Positions 15,860-24,133 of a stretch of DNA of 49,084 nucleotides are shown piece by piece. Within the stretch, counting starts at the first letter, position 1, and the number at the start of each line of letters is the position of its first letter. Both the position numbers and the translations under genes were made by a program. Source of the DNA: Pseudobdellovibrionaceae bacterium (lineage in GTDB: Bacteria; Bdellovibrionota; Bdellovibrionia; Bdellovibrionales; JAMPXM01); assembly GCA_947462815.1 (NCBI GenBank), contig CANHQR010000022.1, positions 1-49,084 of the forward strand, read 5' to 3'. The notes beneath the pieces are model-generated. The model saw only the letters and a list, made by a program, of their open reading frames with translations. It made no database searches and had not been told where the DNA came from.

Positions 15860-17395
15860 ATGTTTTGGCTGTGTTTCTCCTCACCCCGATCGCCCCTCAT
15901 TGGCTCAACTTTAGGGCGGTCGCGAGTCGCTTCGATCACTGCACATCGAGCAAAACTTATCTTTGCGGTCTGCATTCTCTTCCTCACGAGCGCCTTCTCC
16001 GCGCCGACGGCTCACGCGCAAACTTACTCGAGCGTCACACCCGCTAGCGTCGGTGAAGCTTGGGGACAGACGTTGGGACTGACAATGTTTCGCGGGAATC
16101 CCACACGAAGTTTCTACGGCACGGGGCCCTTACCTCGACAAACACCTCGCCAACTTTGGCGCTATCCCGATCGCCCCATGTGCTCGGAGTCTTGCGTGGG
16201 TCAGCAGTGCAGCACCTGGTGTGGAAGCGGATGGACGGGACAACCAGTGGTGTGGGAACGACCAGATGGCATCACCGAGGTGATTTTTGGAGCCTACGAT
16301 CGGCAGGTACATTTCGTCGACGCGAGCACCGGACGCCCTACGCGCGCGCCATTTCCGACAGGTGACATCATCAAAGGATCGGTCACCTTGGATCCGGACG
16401 GCTTTCCTCTTTTGTATTTTGGTTCGCGCGACAACAAGTATCGCGTGCTGGCCCTCGATCAGGAGCCCGTGCGCGAGGTCTACTCGCTCCATGCTCACCA
16501 AGTCGCGCGACGATTTTGGAACGATGACTGGGACGGCAACGCCAGCATTGTTGAAGATCGACTTTTTATTGGTGGCGAAAACTCATGGTTCTATGTCGTG
16601 AAGCTCAATCGTTCCCGCGACCCTCAAGGCCGGGTCCGCGTGCAGCCGGAGATCGAAGTCCAGATGCCCGGGTGGACGGCCGAAATGCAACGCCAGCTCG
16701 GCAACAACATGCTCTCCATCGAGTCGTCCGTCGCGATCTTCGGTAACCGCGCCTACTGGACCAATTCCGGCGGCATGGTGATCGGCGTGGATTGGACCCG
16801 TGTCAAAAACAAACAAGCCGAGATCGTCTTCACGTATTGGGTGGGTGACGATGTGGATGCGACTCCCGTGATCGATGAGCGCGGCCATCTGTACATTGCC
16901 GTTGAGTATGAATTGGAGCAAGGTCGCGCTCAGCGCGCCAGTCGCCAGCGCATCGAAGAAGTCGGTCAACTCATCAAGCTCGATCCGCACAATACGCGAA
17001 ATCCCAAACTCTGGTCGATCGCTATTCCCCCGCGCGGAGGCGATGGCAAGGGTGGAATTTGGTCAACGCCGGCCTTAGATCTCAAGCGCCATCAACTCAT
17101 CGTCACCACTCATCCCGGCGATCTGCTCATCTTGGATCGAGACACCGGTCGCGAGAAACATCGCCAGCGGCTCGGCTTCCACGAGTGGAGCTCCCCGATT
17201 GTGATCGGCGATGACCTTTTGCTCGGCCGCTGTCAAAAGACGGGCCTTGAAATGTGGGACCTGTCGAGCCCCATGCTGACCAGCCTGTGGTCGACTCGCT
17301 CGCCGACAGGTTGCGTGGAAAGTACTCCCGCCGTTTGGCGCGGCCGAATCTATGTGGGCTCTCGCGATGGCTACTTCTACGCGTTCGGTCCGTAA
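15860..17395 (+). CDS. Exported beta-propeller (PQQ-like repeat) protein
   Basis: A protein of 511 residues with a long basic N-region and a hydrophobic core (KLIFAVCILFLTSAFSAPTAHA, cut near residue 53). The mature part is built of repeated blades with the pattern x-GS-x-D-x-x-Y/F-x-ALD or GG-x-x-x-W-F/Y: FGAYDRQVHFVDASTGR, YFGSRDNKYRVLALD, FIGGENSWFYVVKL, VTTHPGDLLILDRDTGR and VGSRDGYFYAFGP. This is a PQQ-like/BamB-like eight-blade propeller with no sign of quinone ligands. Four clustered cysteines (CSESCVGQQCSTWC, about 105-118) are unusual and may form disulfides. The function is likely binding or assembly in the periplasm or outside the cell; the substrate is unknown. It has AAAGG six bases before the ATG. 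Confidence 0.8.
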   Translation: MFWLCFSSPRSPLIGSTLGRSRVASITAHRAKLIFAVCILFLTSAFSAPTAHAQTYSSVTPASVGEAWGQTLGLTMFRGNPTRSFYGTGPLPRQTPRQLWRYPDRPMCSESCVGQQCSTWCGSGWTGQPVVWERPDGITEVIFGAYDRQVHFVDASTGRPTRAPFPTGDIIKGSVTLDPDGFPLLYFGSRDNKYRVLALDQEPVREVYSLHAHQVARRFWNDDWDGNASIVEDRLFIGGENSWFYVVKLNRSRDPQGRVRVQPEIEVQMPGWTAEMQRQLGNNMLSIESSVAIFGNRAYWTNSGGMVIGVDWTRVKNKQAEIVFTYWVGDDVDATPVIDERGHLYIAVEYELEQGRAQRASRQRIEEVGQLIKLDPHNTRNPKLWSIAIPPRGGDGKGGIWSTPALDLKRHQLIVTTHPGDLLILDRDTGREKHRQRLGFHEWSSPIVIGDDLLLGRCQKTGLEMWDLSSPMLTSLWSTRSPTGCVESTPAVWRGRIYVGSRDGYFYAFGP

Positions 17396-17434
17396 ATCAT
17401 GTCGCCCGTTGTAAAACGGGCGACACGATTTACG
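17391..17434. terminator. Bidirectional hairpin between convergent genes
   Basis: A 20-position stem with a single A-C mismatch. CGTAAATCAT then GTCGCCCGTT forms the left arm, GTAA the loop, and AACGGGCGAC then ACGATTTACG the right arm. The left arm includes the stop codon of the beta-propeller gene. The next gene ends at 17447 on the other strand, so the hairpin can serve both directions. The outer AT-rich part gives short U-containing tails but no true U-run. Confidence 0.8.
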
Positions 17435-17446
17435 GCTCGTTGAGAC

Positions 17447-17821
17447 TCAGGGCAATCGAACCGTGACGGGTTGTCCGCTGGGAGCTGAAATCTTGAGGCT
17501 TCCGCGCTCGAAGTAAGAATCCAACAAGCCGAGCTCTCGCAAAGTGAAGGTCACAGTTTTCGAAATGAGAGCCTCACAGAAATCATCGACCGTGAGATCC
17601 ACCAAGTTCGCCTCACATTTTACGGGAAAAGTCTCAAAGCAACCCTGAAGCTGAAGTTCAAAGCTGTGCTCTTTGCATCCACCGCCGTAGGTGACATCCA
17701 TTTCTAAAACGGCCTGTTGCCCCGAGCCAAGCACCTTGGCTCCGAGGATCTCCAGAGCCGAGGCCGAAGCGGCGAAACCCACGAGAGCAACCAACAAAGA
17801 CGACTTGATCAATCGCGACAT
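17447..17821 (-). CDS. Small secreted four-cysteine protein, function unknown
   Basis: A protein of 124 residues with a clean Sec signal peptide (MSRLIKSSLLVALVGFAASASA, cut near residue 22). The mature part is about 100 residues, beta-rich in appearance (VLEMDVTYGGGCKEHSFELQ), with four cysteines that could form two disulfides in the periplasm. I do not recognise the family. AAGGAG lies eight bases before the ATG, a strong ribosome-binding site. It shares the hairpin at 17391-17434 with the convergent propeller gene. Confidence 0.75.
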   Translation of the reverse strand: MSRLIKSSLLVALVGFAASASALEILGAKVLGSGQQAVLEMDVTYGGGCKEHSFELQLQGCFETFPVKCEANLVDLTVDDFCEALISKTVTFTLRELGLLDSYFERGSLKISAPSGQPVTVRLP

Positions 17822-18144
17822 AGCTCATCTCCTTTTTTAAAAAAACTTTCTGTTGGGAAGCAAAGCCGTGCCTCGGAGTCTCACGCGATTCGACTCCATA
17901 CCAGTCAAGATCCGAACTAAGTCGGCGATGTGATTTTTTACCGCTCAACTCTGAGCGCCTTGCGCCTTCGGCGACGGCTTGTCGTGAAAATAGTTCAGTT
18001 CCTCTCGACGATGGATTCGCTCAAGGCACATCCGTCCCAACATCCATCATCCAACACACCTTAGGCCGAGAGGCCTCCGGCGACTTCCTCCCCAGGCCGT
18101 TTCACTCGACAAAGACACCGATTCTCTGCGAGACTCCAGAGTTC
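17822..18144. other. Gap between divergent genes, no gene seen
   Basis: The 323 bases between the small secreted protein and ogt contain the strong ribosome-binding site of the former and an A/T run (TTTTTTAAAAAAA at 17832-17844). No convincing open frame or RNA gene is present. Promoters for both flanking genes should be here, but none stands out. Confidence 0.5.
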
Positions 18145-18663
18145 ATGAAAGCGACTCGAAAAATCAGCTCACCCCTTGGCTCCTTAGTCCTTGAGGCCTC
18201 GCTACAAGGGCTAACTCGCATCGCGTTTTCCTTGGCGAATGCTCGGGATCTCAAAAGCCTTCGAACGAAGGGTGATTTGCAGGAGCAAAAGTTGAGGCGC
18301 CGCCTGCAAGAGCATCTCGATCTGGCGGAGCGAGAGCTTGAGGCCTACTTCTCCGGTCAACTCACCCAATTCAGCGTGAGCCTTGACGTGCAAGGCGGAA
18401 CGGACTTTCAACGCGAGGTTTGGCAAGCCTTAAGCAAAATTCCCTATGCACAAACTTGGAGCTACAAAGATTTGGCCCACCACGTGAAGCGACCAAAGGC
18501 CATGCGAGCCGTCGGTTCAGCGAACGGTCGAAACCCCTTACCGATCATCATTCCCTGTCATCGAGTGATTGCGGCTGATGGCGGCATCGGCGGATACGGA
18601 GGCGGTCTCGAGCGAAAGCGCAAACTGCTCGCGATCGAGCAGTTTGCCTTTCTCCCCGCTTAA
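18145..18663 (+). CDS. ogt: Methylated-DNA--protein-cysteine methyltransferase
   Basis: A suicide repair protein that takes the methyl group from O6-methylguanine onto its own cysteine. It has 172 residues, normal for Ogt-type enzymes. The active-site segment is PLPIIIPCHRVIAADGGIGGYGGGLERK, given here in parts: IPCHRV with acceptor Cys138, then GGYGGGLERKRKLL. The DNA-binding helix-turn-helix is FQREVWQALSKIPYAQTWSY with KRPKAMRAVGSANGRNP. There is no Ada-type regulatory domain. The stop overlaps the stop of the convergent OMP gene by four bases. Confidence 0.95.
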   Translation: MKATRKISSPLGSLVLEASLQGLTRIAFSLANARDLKSLRTKGDLQEQKLRRRLQEHLDLAERELEAYFSGQLTQFSVSLDVQGGTDFQREVWQALSKIPYAQTWSYKDLAHHVKRPKAMRAVGSANGRNPLPIIIPCHRVIAADGGIGGYGGGLERKRKLLAIEQFAFLPA

Positions 18664-19292
18664 AAGCGATACGACATGTGCACCATGGGCAGCATAAAAC
18701 TGCGCGCATAGGTGATGGTGTCCAAGGTTGTTCCCGTTACACGCTCGTTAAAATTCGATGTGTGGTAAACGAGGTACATTCCCAAGCGGAAGTTTTCGCT
18801 CATCGGCGCGCCATAACCAAAATCAACTTTGTAGCCACTGCCACGCCACTTCTGTTCAGCACCTCCACCCAAGGCTTTGAAGGTGGCATTGCCGATCAGG
18901 AAGTAGGTCGCATGAACGGACCAAGTCCGATCTTTACTGAAGTACCATTTAAACTGCGGCCCCATTTCCGTGGAGGCATAGGTTTCTGGGGTTCCGGCTC
19001 CGCTGGATGTAGAGCGAGTTGAGTAAGCCCAGCCGACTTGGAACTCGCCCTTCTTATCCACATCAAAGCCGATTGCGACATCCATGAGCGTGGAAGTATT
19101 CGTGGCTGTGGTGTCCACCTTGGTGGAGTCGTTCAAATACAAGAAGTTGAAGTCCACAAACAACGCGGCCGAGGCCACTGGCGCCACACCGAACATCCCG
19201 ATCGCCAACGCGATGGCACAAAGCGCACGCCCACCATGTTCGCTCAAACTTCGATGGAAATTGATTTGCATGGATGAGGTGAGGTTTTTCAT
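18660..19292 (-). CDS. Outer-membrane beta-barrel protein
   Basis: A protein of 210 residues from an ATG at 19292; a TTG at 19322 would add ten. The signal peptide (ALCAIALAIGMFGVAPVASA) ends near residue 42. The mature part alternates polar and hydrophobic residues in strands (FVDFNFLYLN, TLMDVAIGFDV, EFQVGWAYST, MGPQFKWYF, WSVHATYFLIG, FRLGMYLVYHT). It ends in VHMSYRF, the C-terminal Phe recognised by the BAM machinery. A small eight-stranded barrel of the OmpW/OmpX size class is likely. Substrate and role are unknown. Confidence 0.75.
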   Translation of the reverse strand: MKNLTSSMQINFHRSLSEHGGRALCAIALAIGMFGVAPVASAALFVDFNFLYLNDSTKVDTTATNTSTLMDVAIGFDVDKKGEFQVGWAYSTRSTSSGAGTPETYASTEMGPQFKWYFSKDRTWSVHATYFLIGNATFKALGGGAEQKWRGSGYKVDFGYGAPMSENFRLGMYLVYHTSNFNERVTGTTLDTITYARSFMLPMVHMSYRF

Positions 19293-19405
19293 CACCTGCT
19301 GTATCGGAATGATGCGTCTCAACTTGAACGAGACCGAGGCCTAGCTCGTCCGTCGCGATGGCCAGAAGCCTGCAAGCCAGAAGCCCGCAAACCAGAATCT
19401 CGCAA

Positions 19406-20158
19406 CTATCGCAACAACATCTCGCGCACTTCATGAGCCCGGAGGTGGGGTGAGCCACCGAATTCTCGCGCTCCCCGCCCGCTCACTTCAATTTGCGCGA
19501 GATTTGCTCCCCGGCGCTGCAGATCGCGAAGCAACCAAAGCATTCGCCACGACTCTGGTCGGTAATGACCACTGATGTCGCTTAGCCGGCGAATTTGTCC
19601 ATCCAAAAAGGCGACCGTTCCCGCAAACTTCACGGCACCACCGGCGAGCAAACTCGAGTGGTGATAACGACCTCGCTCTTCAAACGGCAGCACGAACCAT
19701 CGATTTTGAGGATCGATCACTAAAAGCGCTTCCTCAAAACTCAAAAACTCTTCATCAAAGCGCGAGTTCATTCGCCGTCCCGCAGAGTCGACAAAGCGTC
19801 CCTCGGCATTCAACCGCACTCGGTAAGCTTCTCGCTCAGCTTCAGTGAAGTATCTCACCCGCCAAGGCGCACGTGTCACAGGATCTGTATACTCGCCACG
19901 TTCTTCGCCCTCGTACTCGGCCAGACGCTGCAAAAGTGGCGGCGAACTCGACTGCACATAAGGGGCAAAGAAAACTTCACAGCGAGGTGTCGCCCACGCA
20001 GGATCGGAACACGCTCCAATCAGGGCGAATAGAACCCGCAAGCCGGTGGCGATGCCGGCGGCCGAAGACCGAAAGTGGCTGAGCCTTTGGATTCTGTCGG
20101 GCCAGATGTGGAGCCAATGGCTTAGCCCGATCCAAAACTTATGCGAAACTTCACCCAC
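19406..20158 (-). CDS. Exported hypothetical protein with SGHYRPE motif
   Basis: A protein of 250 residues from a GTG with GAGG nine bases upstream. A long N-region precedes a hydrophobic segment (GLRVLFALIGAC) ending in a possible lipobox (IGAC) and an alternative cut after AWA. The mature part is charged and ends with a recognisable block: HHSSLLAGGAVKFAGTVAFL, then DGQIRRLSDISGHYRPE and a helical end. The FAG-x-V...G-x-I-x-x-x-SD-x-SGHYRP pattern also occurs in C-terminal regions of assorted bacterial toxin-like and uncharacterised proteins. No catalytic residues can be assigned. The start is not certain. Confidence 0.6.
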   Translation of the reverse strand: MGEVSHKFWIGLSHWLHIWPDRIQRLSHFRSSAAGIATGLRVLFALIGACSDPAWATPRCEVFFAPYVQSSSPPLLQRLAEYEGEERGEYTDPVTRAPWRVRYFTEAEREAYRVRLNAEGRFVDSAGRRMNSRFDEEFLSFEEALLVIDPQNRWFVLPFEERGRYHHSSLLAGGAVKFAGTVAFLDGQIRRLSDISGHYRPESWRMLWLLRDLQRRGANLAQIEVSGRGAREFGGSPHLRAHEVREMLLR

Positions 20159-20513
20159 AACTCACGACCTCAGAGCGGCGGAACAACGGCTCAACTGATT
20201 CCAGAGATCGGGAACCACCCTCGATCCTGGCAGCCGGATCCGCTCACACTTAAAAAGCCCCTTATGGCAAAGGGACCGGACTCTGTGCAGTTGCTAGCAT
20301 TGCAAGTCTTAGGTCAGCTTCGGCAAAGAGCGAGCGCAAATAAAACGCCAGACCAGCCTGAGTCTCGGCTCAGCGAGCGACAAAAAGCGCACATTTTCGG
20401 CAAAAAGGTGGCTTCAATGGGGCATAAAATTGGCCTGGCATGAATCTCAAAAAACGATCGAAGCGAGTCAGCGCCAACGTCTTTTCCTTGCGCCGACCCA
20501 ATTCCCTAGCTTC
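20159..20513. other. Gap without a supported gene
   Basis: The 355 bases between two leftward genes hold a rightward open frame of 100 codons that I do not believe: no ribosome-binding site and no protein-like composition. A small stem (CCCTT-ATGGCA-AAGGG, 20261-20276) might end the upstream gene. Nothing else stands out. Confidence 0.45.
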
Positions 20514-21995
20514 TCAGCGAAGCTCCATGGCTGTCGCCCACCCACCCATCGACAACTCGAGGCCTTGCGTGAGGTACTGCAAAACATCTCGCGACGTGTA
20601 CTCCAAGCTACCGGGACGAAGAATTCGACCGACGAGATTCAAGTCATCGCCTGCAGTGAGTAACGGCAATTCGGCCTCGCCCCACGACTGCACTTGCGCC
20701 ATGCCGATATCGGCCATCAGCGCGTTGCAGAGACACTTCTTGCCAGCCGTGTCCTCGGCCGAGCCCGACTTCTTCACCCAATCATCCACAGGCTCAGCCG
20801 GGCAACGATAGCCAATCCGACCGCTCGCCGAATCCTTGTAAGCGTGGCGCAGATACCCCAGGTCACAAATTCGGCGACGCTGGAGATACACCGACTCCTC
20901 GGCCACCGTGCCCGTTAAGCGCACAGCTTTAAACGGAAAACCTGTCGGTGACGAATGCGGATCCGTATACACCCAACCGTTGTCGGGACGCTCTCCGGCC
21001 GCAATCCGCATCAGCACTTCCCGTCGAAGTTCAGGCTTGAGTCCGGACTCTTCCGCAAATGCGAACAACGTCCCCACTTGGATGCCCGCTCCGCCCGCCG
21101 CAAGAACCTCACTCAGCACTTCCGGAGTGGCCTTAGATCCCGCCATATAGAACGGCAAACCTAAAGCCGCCATGTCTGCCATATCGACTTCGTCGCGCTC
21201 GCCGTAAATCGGTTCACCTAACTCGTTCAACTTCATCGGTCCACGTGGAGGCGCATTGTGTCCGCCCGCCAAAGGTCCCTCAACGATAAAGCCATCCACA
21301 CGTCCCGTCGCTTTTTTCATCAAGCTCTGAGCGAGCACAGCTGAAGAAACGATGGGGAAGAACAAGGGACGCTTCAGAGCCGGGAGCTGCAGTCCACCCA
21401 TGACGCGTACTGGATCAAACTTCGTCACGACCTCTTCGCTTGCACCGACAACAGGAATCTTCAGGCTCGCCTCTTTGTGCTCGGCCATCAGATCCAAGGC
21501 ACCTGGAATCTCACGGGGAATGCCGGCGCCCATCAACACGTAGTCGACATCAGCTAACATCGCCCCATAAAGGCAAGCGAGGTTGGGAAGCTGGATCTTT
21601 TCGAGCAAATTCACGCCCACCAGTCCGGCATGGCCCTGCTTCGCCAACCAAACTTCAGCAAAAGACGCGGCGACGGTCAGCTGGAGCAGCGGGAGAGGCG
21701 ATTCAATCGCAAACATGGGCGAGCGTTTATAGCTCTGCCCCGGGGGACGGCCAGCTTCGAGATAGTAGTTATCGAGAATTTTCTGCGCGATCTCAGCTGA
21801 GGGAAAGGCCGCCAAAGCCTTTCGCATCCAACCTCCGGGATCGCCGTCCTGCAAGCGACGAACGAGAACGGAGTTAATCGCGGTGGCCGAGACAACTCCC
21901 AACTGACCGAGACGCGAAACAGTTCGGGCGAGGCGCCAGTCCGAGACGGCGATGCCCATTCCACCTTGAATAACGATCGGATGCGTTTTCTGCAT
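20514..21995 (-). CDS. Nitronate monooxygenase-like FMN protein, long form
   Basis: A protein of 493 residues starting MQKTHPIVIQGGMGIAVSDW, the classic TIM-barrel beginning of the nitronate monooxygenase/FabK/PfaD family. A His in VEGPLAGGHNAPPRGP and the phosphate-binding AGGAGIQVGTLFAFAEESGL fit the FMN site and active-site His. Unlike 320-residue enzymes it carries a C-terminal Cys-containing extension: RRRICDLGYLRHAYKD, IGYRCPAEP and KKCLCNALMADIGM. That segment recurs in a long-form subgroup and may bind a metal. The frame is open for 45 more codons upstream (to a TTG at 22130), but the internal ATG gives the family-typical N-terminus. The substrate is unknown. Confidence 0.8.
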   Translation of the reverse strand: MQKTHPIVIQGGMGIAVSDWRLARTVSRLGQLGVVSATAINSVLVRRLQDGDPGGWMRKALAAFPSAEIAQKILDNYYLEAGRPPGQSYKRSPMFAIESPLPLLQLTVAASFAEVWLAKQGHAGLVGVNLLEKIQLPNLACLYGAMLADVDYVLMGAGIPREIPGALDLMAEHKEASLKIPVVGASEEVVTKFDPVRVMGGLQLPALKRPLFFPIVSSAVLAQSLMKKATGRVDGFIVEGPLAGGHNAPPRGPMKLNELGEPIYGERDEVDMADMAALGLPFYMAGSKATPEVLSEVLAAGGAGIQVGTLFAFAEESGLKPELRREVLMRIAAGERPDNGWVYTDPHSSPTGFPFKAVRLTGTVAEESVYLQRRRICDLGYLRHAYKDSASGRIGYRCPAEPVDDWVKKSGSAEDTAGKKCLCNALMADIGMAQVQSWGEAELPLLTAGDDLNLVGRILRPGSLEYTSRDVLQYLTQGLELSMGGWATAMELR

Positions 21996-22451
21996 GTTCA
22001 GTTGTTTTTGCTGGGATTTAGGCAATGAGTCAATGCCCCTTTCGACCAACCGCAAAGCCTCTTTCGCCCCCGGAGAGAACTGAAAACCCAAAGATTGCGG
22101 CACCCTAGAGACTTTTATGACTTCATACAATCTTCACCCTGCACCTCAGTTCCTAACCGGCCGTCGCTGCGCCCAATCCTGGATAGCTGTAGCCAACCTC
22201 TCGTCCTCATTGCGCCAGGGAGCCTGCTAGAAAATTCCAACTCAAATCAGGACATGTCCGACTTCTCGAGGTGCGTCAGCGCGACAAGTCCTAAAAGCGC
22301 GGTGATCTCGCTCACAGAGACTCGACATCGGCCACCGAGCGAGCGAAACGGCCTCAGCACGATCACAACAACTCGAGCCTTGGCCACCGAGTCGCACCCA
22401 AAACGACTCGCTCAGCTGAGGTCTTGAAACAACAAACTCGTAGGGGGTTTT
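21996..22451. other. Upstream region of two divergent genes
   Basis: These 456 bases separate the flavoprotein from the first four-cysteine protein. The leftward frame of the flavoprotein stays open to 22130, so up to 45 codons here might be coding. The remainder shows no convincing gene. GGCCACCGAG occurs twice (22330-22339 and 22382-22391) ahead of the rightward gene. Confidence 0.4.
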
Positions 22452-22763
22452 ATGAAGAAGCTTTTGCTCGCAGCCGTTTTGGGTACTTCGATGAACGCGT
22501 TCGCAGCACAGTACGTGACTGTGGAAGTTTGCAATGGTGGAGAATCTGGCCAAGAGTGCCGCATGGTGACTTACCGCGTGCGCGAAGCGAGCGCCCCGGT
22601 TGTTGAGGCTTGCACCGTCGCTCACGGCGAAGCCGCGACAAAGCCCTGCCCCACCGTGACGGGCGTTCCCGGCTGGCTGAAGAGGCTGAACGAAGCTTTC
22701 GCCAAAGCAGGCTTCAAAGCTCCGGAAACAACTGAAGCTGAGCTGAACGGCGGACCGAACTGA
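22452..22763 (+). CDS. Secreted four-cysteine protein, paralogue A
   Basis: A protein of 103 residues with a short signal peptide (MKKLLLAAVLGTSMNAFA, cut after 18). The mature part has cysteines at 27, 36, 54 and 66 within VTVEVCNGGESGQECRMV, EACTVAHGEAATKPCP and VPGWLKRLNEAF. The gene at 23825-24133 encodes a clear paralogue: the same VTVE-x-C-x-x-GESG-x-ECR start, HGEA, PCP and WLK-x-LN-x-AF blocks, and identical spacing between all four cysteines (8, 17 and 11 residues). I know no family name. Two disulfides in the periplasm or outside the cell are likely. GGGGG precedes the ATG. A hairpin terminator follows at 22806. Confidence 0.8.
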   Translation: MKKLLLAAVLGTSMNAFAAQYVTVEVCNGGESGQECRMVTYRVREASAPVVEACTVAHGEAATKPCPTVTGVPGWLKRLNEAFAKAGFKAPETTEAELNGGPN

Positions 22764-22805
22764 TCTTTGAGTTTGGCTCTCCCAAAGACAAAATTTGACC
22801 CGCAA

Positions 22806-22831
22806 ACGGACAGCCCCCAAATGCTGTCCGT
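22806..22831 (+). terminator. Hairpin after four-cysteine gene A
   Basis: ACGGACAGC, an eight-base loop (CCCCAAAT) and GCTGTCCGT form a perfect 9-bp stem 43 bases past the stop codon. It is followed by ATGTCTTTAAG, a modest U-rich tail. It separates the first paralogue from the regulator-like gene. Confidence 0.65.
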
Positions 22832-22880
22832 ATGTCTTTAAGTCGCCGGAGGTTCGGGGGCTGTATCAGGAAACATCAAG

Positions 22881-22911
22881 ACCCCGGGTGAATTTTCAAT
22901 ACCCCGGGAGA
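22881..22911 (+). promoter_or_regulatory. Direct repeats ACCCCGGGWGA, candidate operator
   Basis: ACCCCGGGTGA (22881-22891) and ACCCCGGGAGA (22901-22911) are spaced exactly 20 bp, close to two helical turns. They lie 63-93 bases ahead of the start of the HTH-like gene. This is a position expected for autoregulation. The assignment is inference from position and repeat only. Confidence 0.45.
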
Positions 22912-22973
22912 CTTTGCAGTCCGTCGCTCGAAACCTCGGTACTCGTCGCCAGCCGTATAAGGAGTTGCGTTCT

Positions 22974-23828
22974 ATGTACGAGTGGCAAGAGTTCAGGTCG
23001 TCTCTTGAAACTCCGAAGCGAACGACGCCTCGTCGCGCGCGAACCCGCCGCTCGCCGACGCTGATGGCGCAAGTCGCTGCGGATCTGGCTGCCTATTTAA
23101 CGGCGAGCAAAGAGTCCGACCATCAATCTGGACCGTCCCCACGTCGCCTGAATTTCATGGCGCGAAAGACGGGTCTGCACGCCGAGACTTTACATCGACT
23201 GCTTCAGCAGCAGACCTCGCCAACCGCCGTTACTTTGCTCAAAATCTATCGTCATTTGCTGGGCGTGCAAGACGACCGCGAACTTCTCCCTCGGCTTCCT
23301 GAGTTGGCGCGCGGCTTCTTAAAGACCCAACACCCAATTCTCATGCAGGAGTCCCGACGATCGCTCCGCGAAGATTTGGCTGAAAAGCTCATTGCCAATC
23401 CGGTCGCTCTCGAAATCTACCTCTGGTGCGGTACCGGTCCCGTGAAGCGTTCAGCCCTTCGAGCTCGCTTTGGCGTCTACGGCTTGCAGATCGTCGATGA
23501 CCTCATTCACGATCAAATCTTGATGGAAGTTTCAGCACACGAGGTGGCTTGGGGTCAGGTGGAGATCAGCCCGACGCTTGAACTTCTTCACCGCGCCGGA
23601 CTTCGTTTGGCGGAGCAATATGTGCGACCCCATCTTGGCTATGAGACAAGTCACAATCATTTCGGCTTCTTTGTCGAGGCACTCTCTCACGAGGCCTACC
23701 AAGCTTGGCTCAAAATCGACGCCGAAGCTTACCGACAGAAAATTGAACTCGCACAAAAACCGCAAAGTCGCGGACAGATCCGCTCTTTCACCTATTCCGT
23801 CGTGGATCAAATCTCGGAGTCGCTATGA
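22974..23828 (+). CDS. HTH-type regulator-like protein
   Basis: A protein of 284 residues. The start at 22974 is set by AAGGAG nine bases upstream; the frame is open 20 codons further but lacks a site. The N-terminus is basic (TPKRTTPRRARTRR). It is followed by an XRE-like helix-turn-helix pattern: LNFMARKTGLHAETLHRLLQ, then TSPTAVTLLKIYRHLLG. The rest is helical (YLWCGTGPVKRSALRARFGV may be a second winged-helix-like unit), without membrane segments or known catalytic motifs. It is probably a cytoplasmic DNA-binding regulator. It resembles, only loosely, the TIGR02147-type regulators of Fibrobacter and Bdellovibrio. Its TGA overlaps the ATG of four-cysteine gene B (ATGA), so regulator and secreted protein are co-translated. 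Confidence 0.65.
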   Translation: MYEWQEFRSSLETPKRTTPRRARTRRSPTLMAQVAADLAAYLTASKESDHQSGPSPRRLNFMARKTGLHAETLHRLLQQQTSPTAVTLLKIYRHLLGVQDDRELLPRLPELARGFLKTQHPILMQESRRSLREDLAEKLIANPVALEIYLWCGTGPVKRSALRARFGVYGLQIVDDLIHDQILMEVSAHEVAWGQVEISPTLELLHRAGLRLAEQYVRPHLGYETSHNHFGFFVEALSHEAYQAWLKIDAEAYRQKIELAQKPQSRGQIRSFTYSVVDQISESL

Positions 23829-24133
23829 ACTCATGTCGCGTTAGCCTCATCTTGCTGATCGCTATCCTTGTGACTCTCCCGGCGTTGGCCGGTTGGGGTG
23901 GCTCTGGAGGGGGCCATCGGCACGAGGCGCGACGAAGGGTGACCGTTGAAATTTGTGATTCGGGCGAATCCGGCACCGAGTGTCGAAGCGTGCGCTATGA
24001 AATTCGACCGCCCAATGATCCACTCCCCGAAATTTGCTGGACCACGCATGGAGAAGCGGCGATGGTTCCTTGCCCAAAGACAACGAGCGTGCCGCTTTGG
24101 CTCAAGCATCTTAATCAAGCCTTTACCAATTGA
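23825..24133 (+). CDS. Secreted four-cysteine protein, paralogue B
   Basis: A protein of 102 residues, a paralogue of the product of 22452-22763. It has a signal peptide (LILLIAILVTLPALA, cut near 22), a Gly/His linker (GWGGSGGGHRHE), then VTVEICDSGESGTECRSV, CWTTHGEAAMVPCP and VPLWLKHLNQAF. Cysteines 44, 53, 71 and 83 have the same spacing (8, 17, 11) as paralogue A. The conserved GESG, HGEA and PCP blocks suggest a shared fold and role. It is translationally coupled to the HTH-like gene, whereas paralogue A has its own terminator. Function unknown. Confidence 0.78.
   Translation: MNSCRVSLILLIAILVTLPALAGWGGSGGGHRHEARRRVTVEICDSGESGTECRSVRYEIRPPNDPLPEICWTTHGEAAMVPCPKTTSVPLWLKHLNQAFTN

Noticed and set aside
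20141-20443. Rightward 100-codon frame in the gap at 20.2 kb
   Set aside because: No start signal, no recognisable composition, and divergent overlap with a better gene.
21996-22130. 45-codon N-terminal extension of the flavoprotein from a TTG
   Set aside because: The extension precedes the family-typical IQGGMG beginning and would need a rare start; the ATG at 21995 was preferred.
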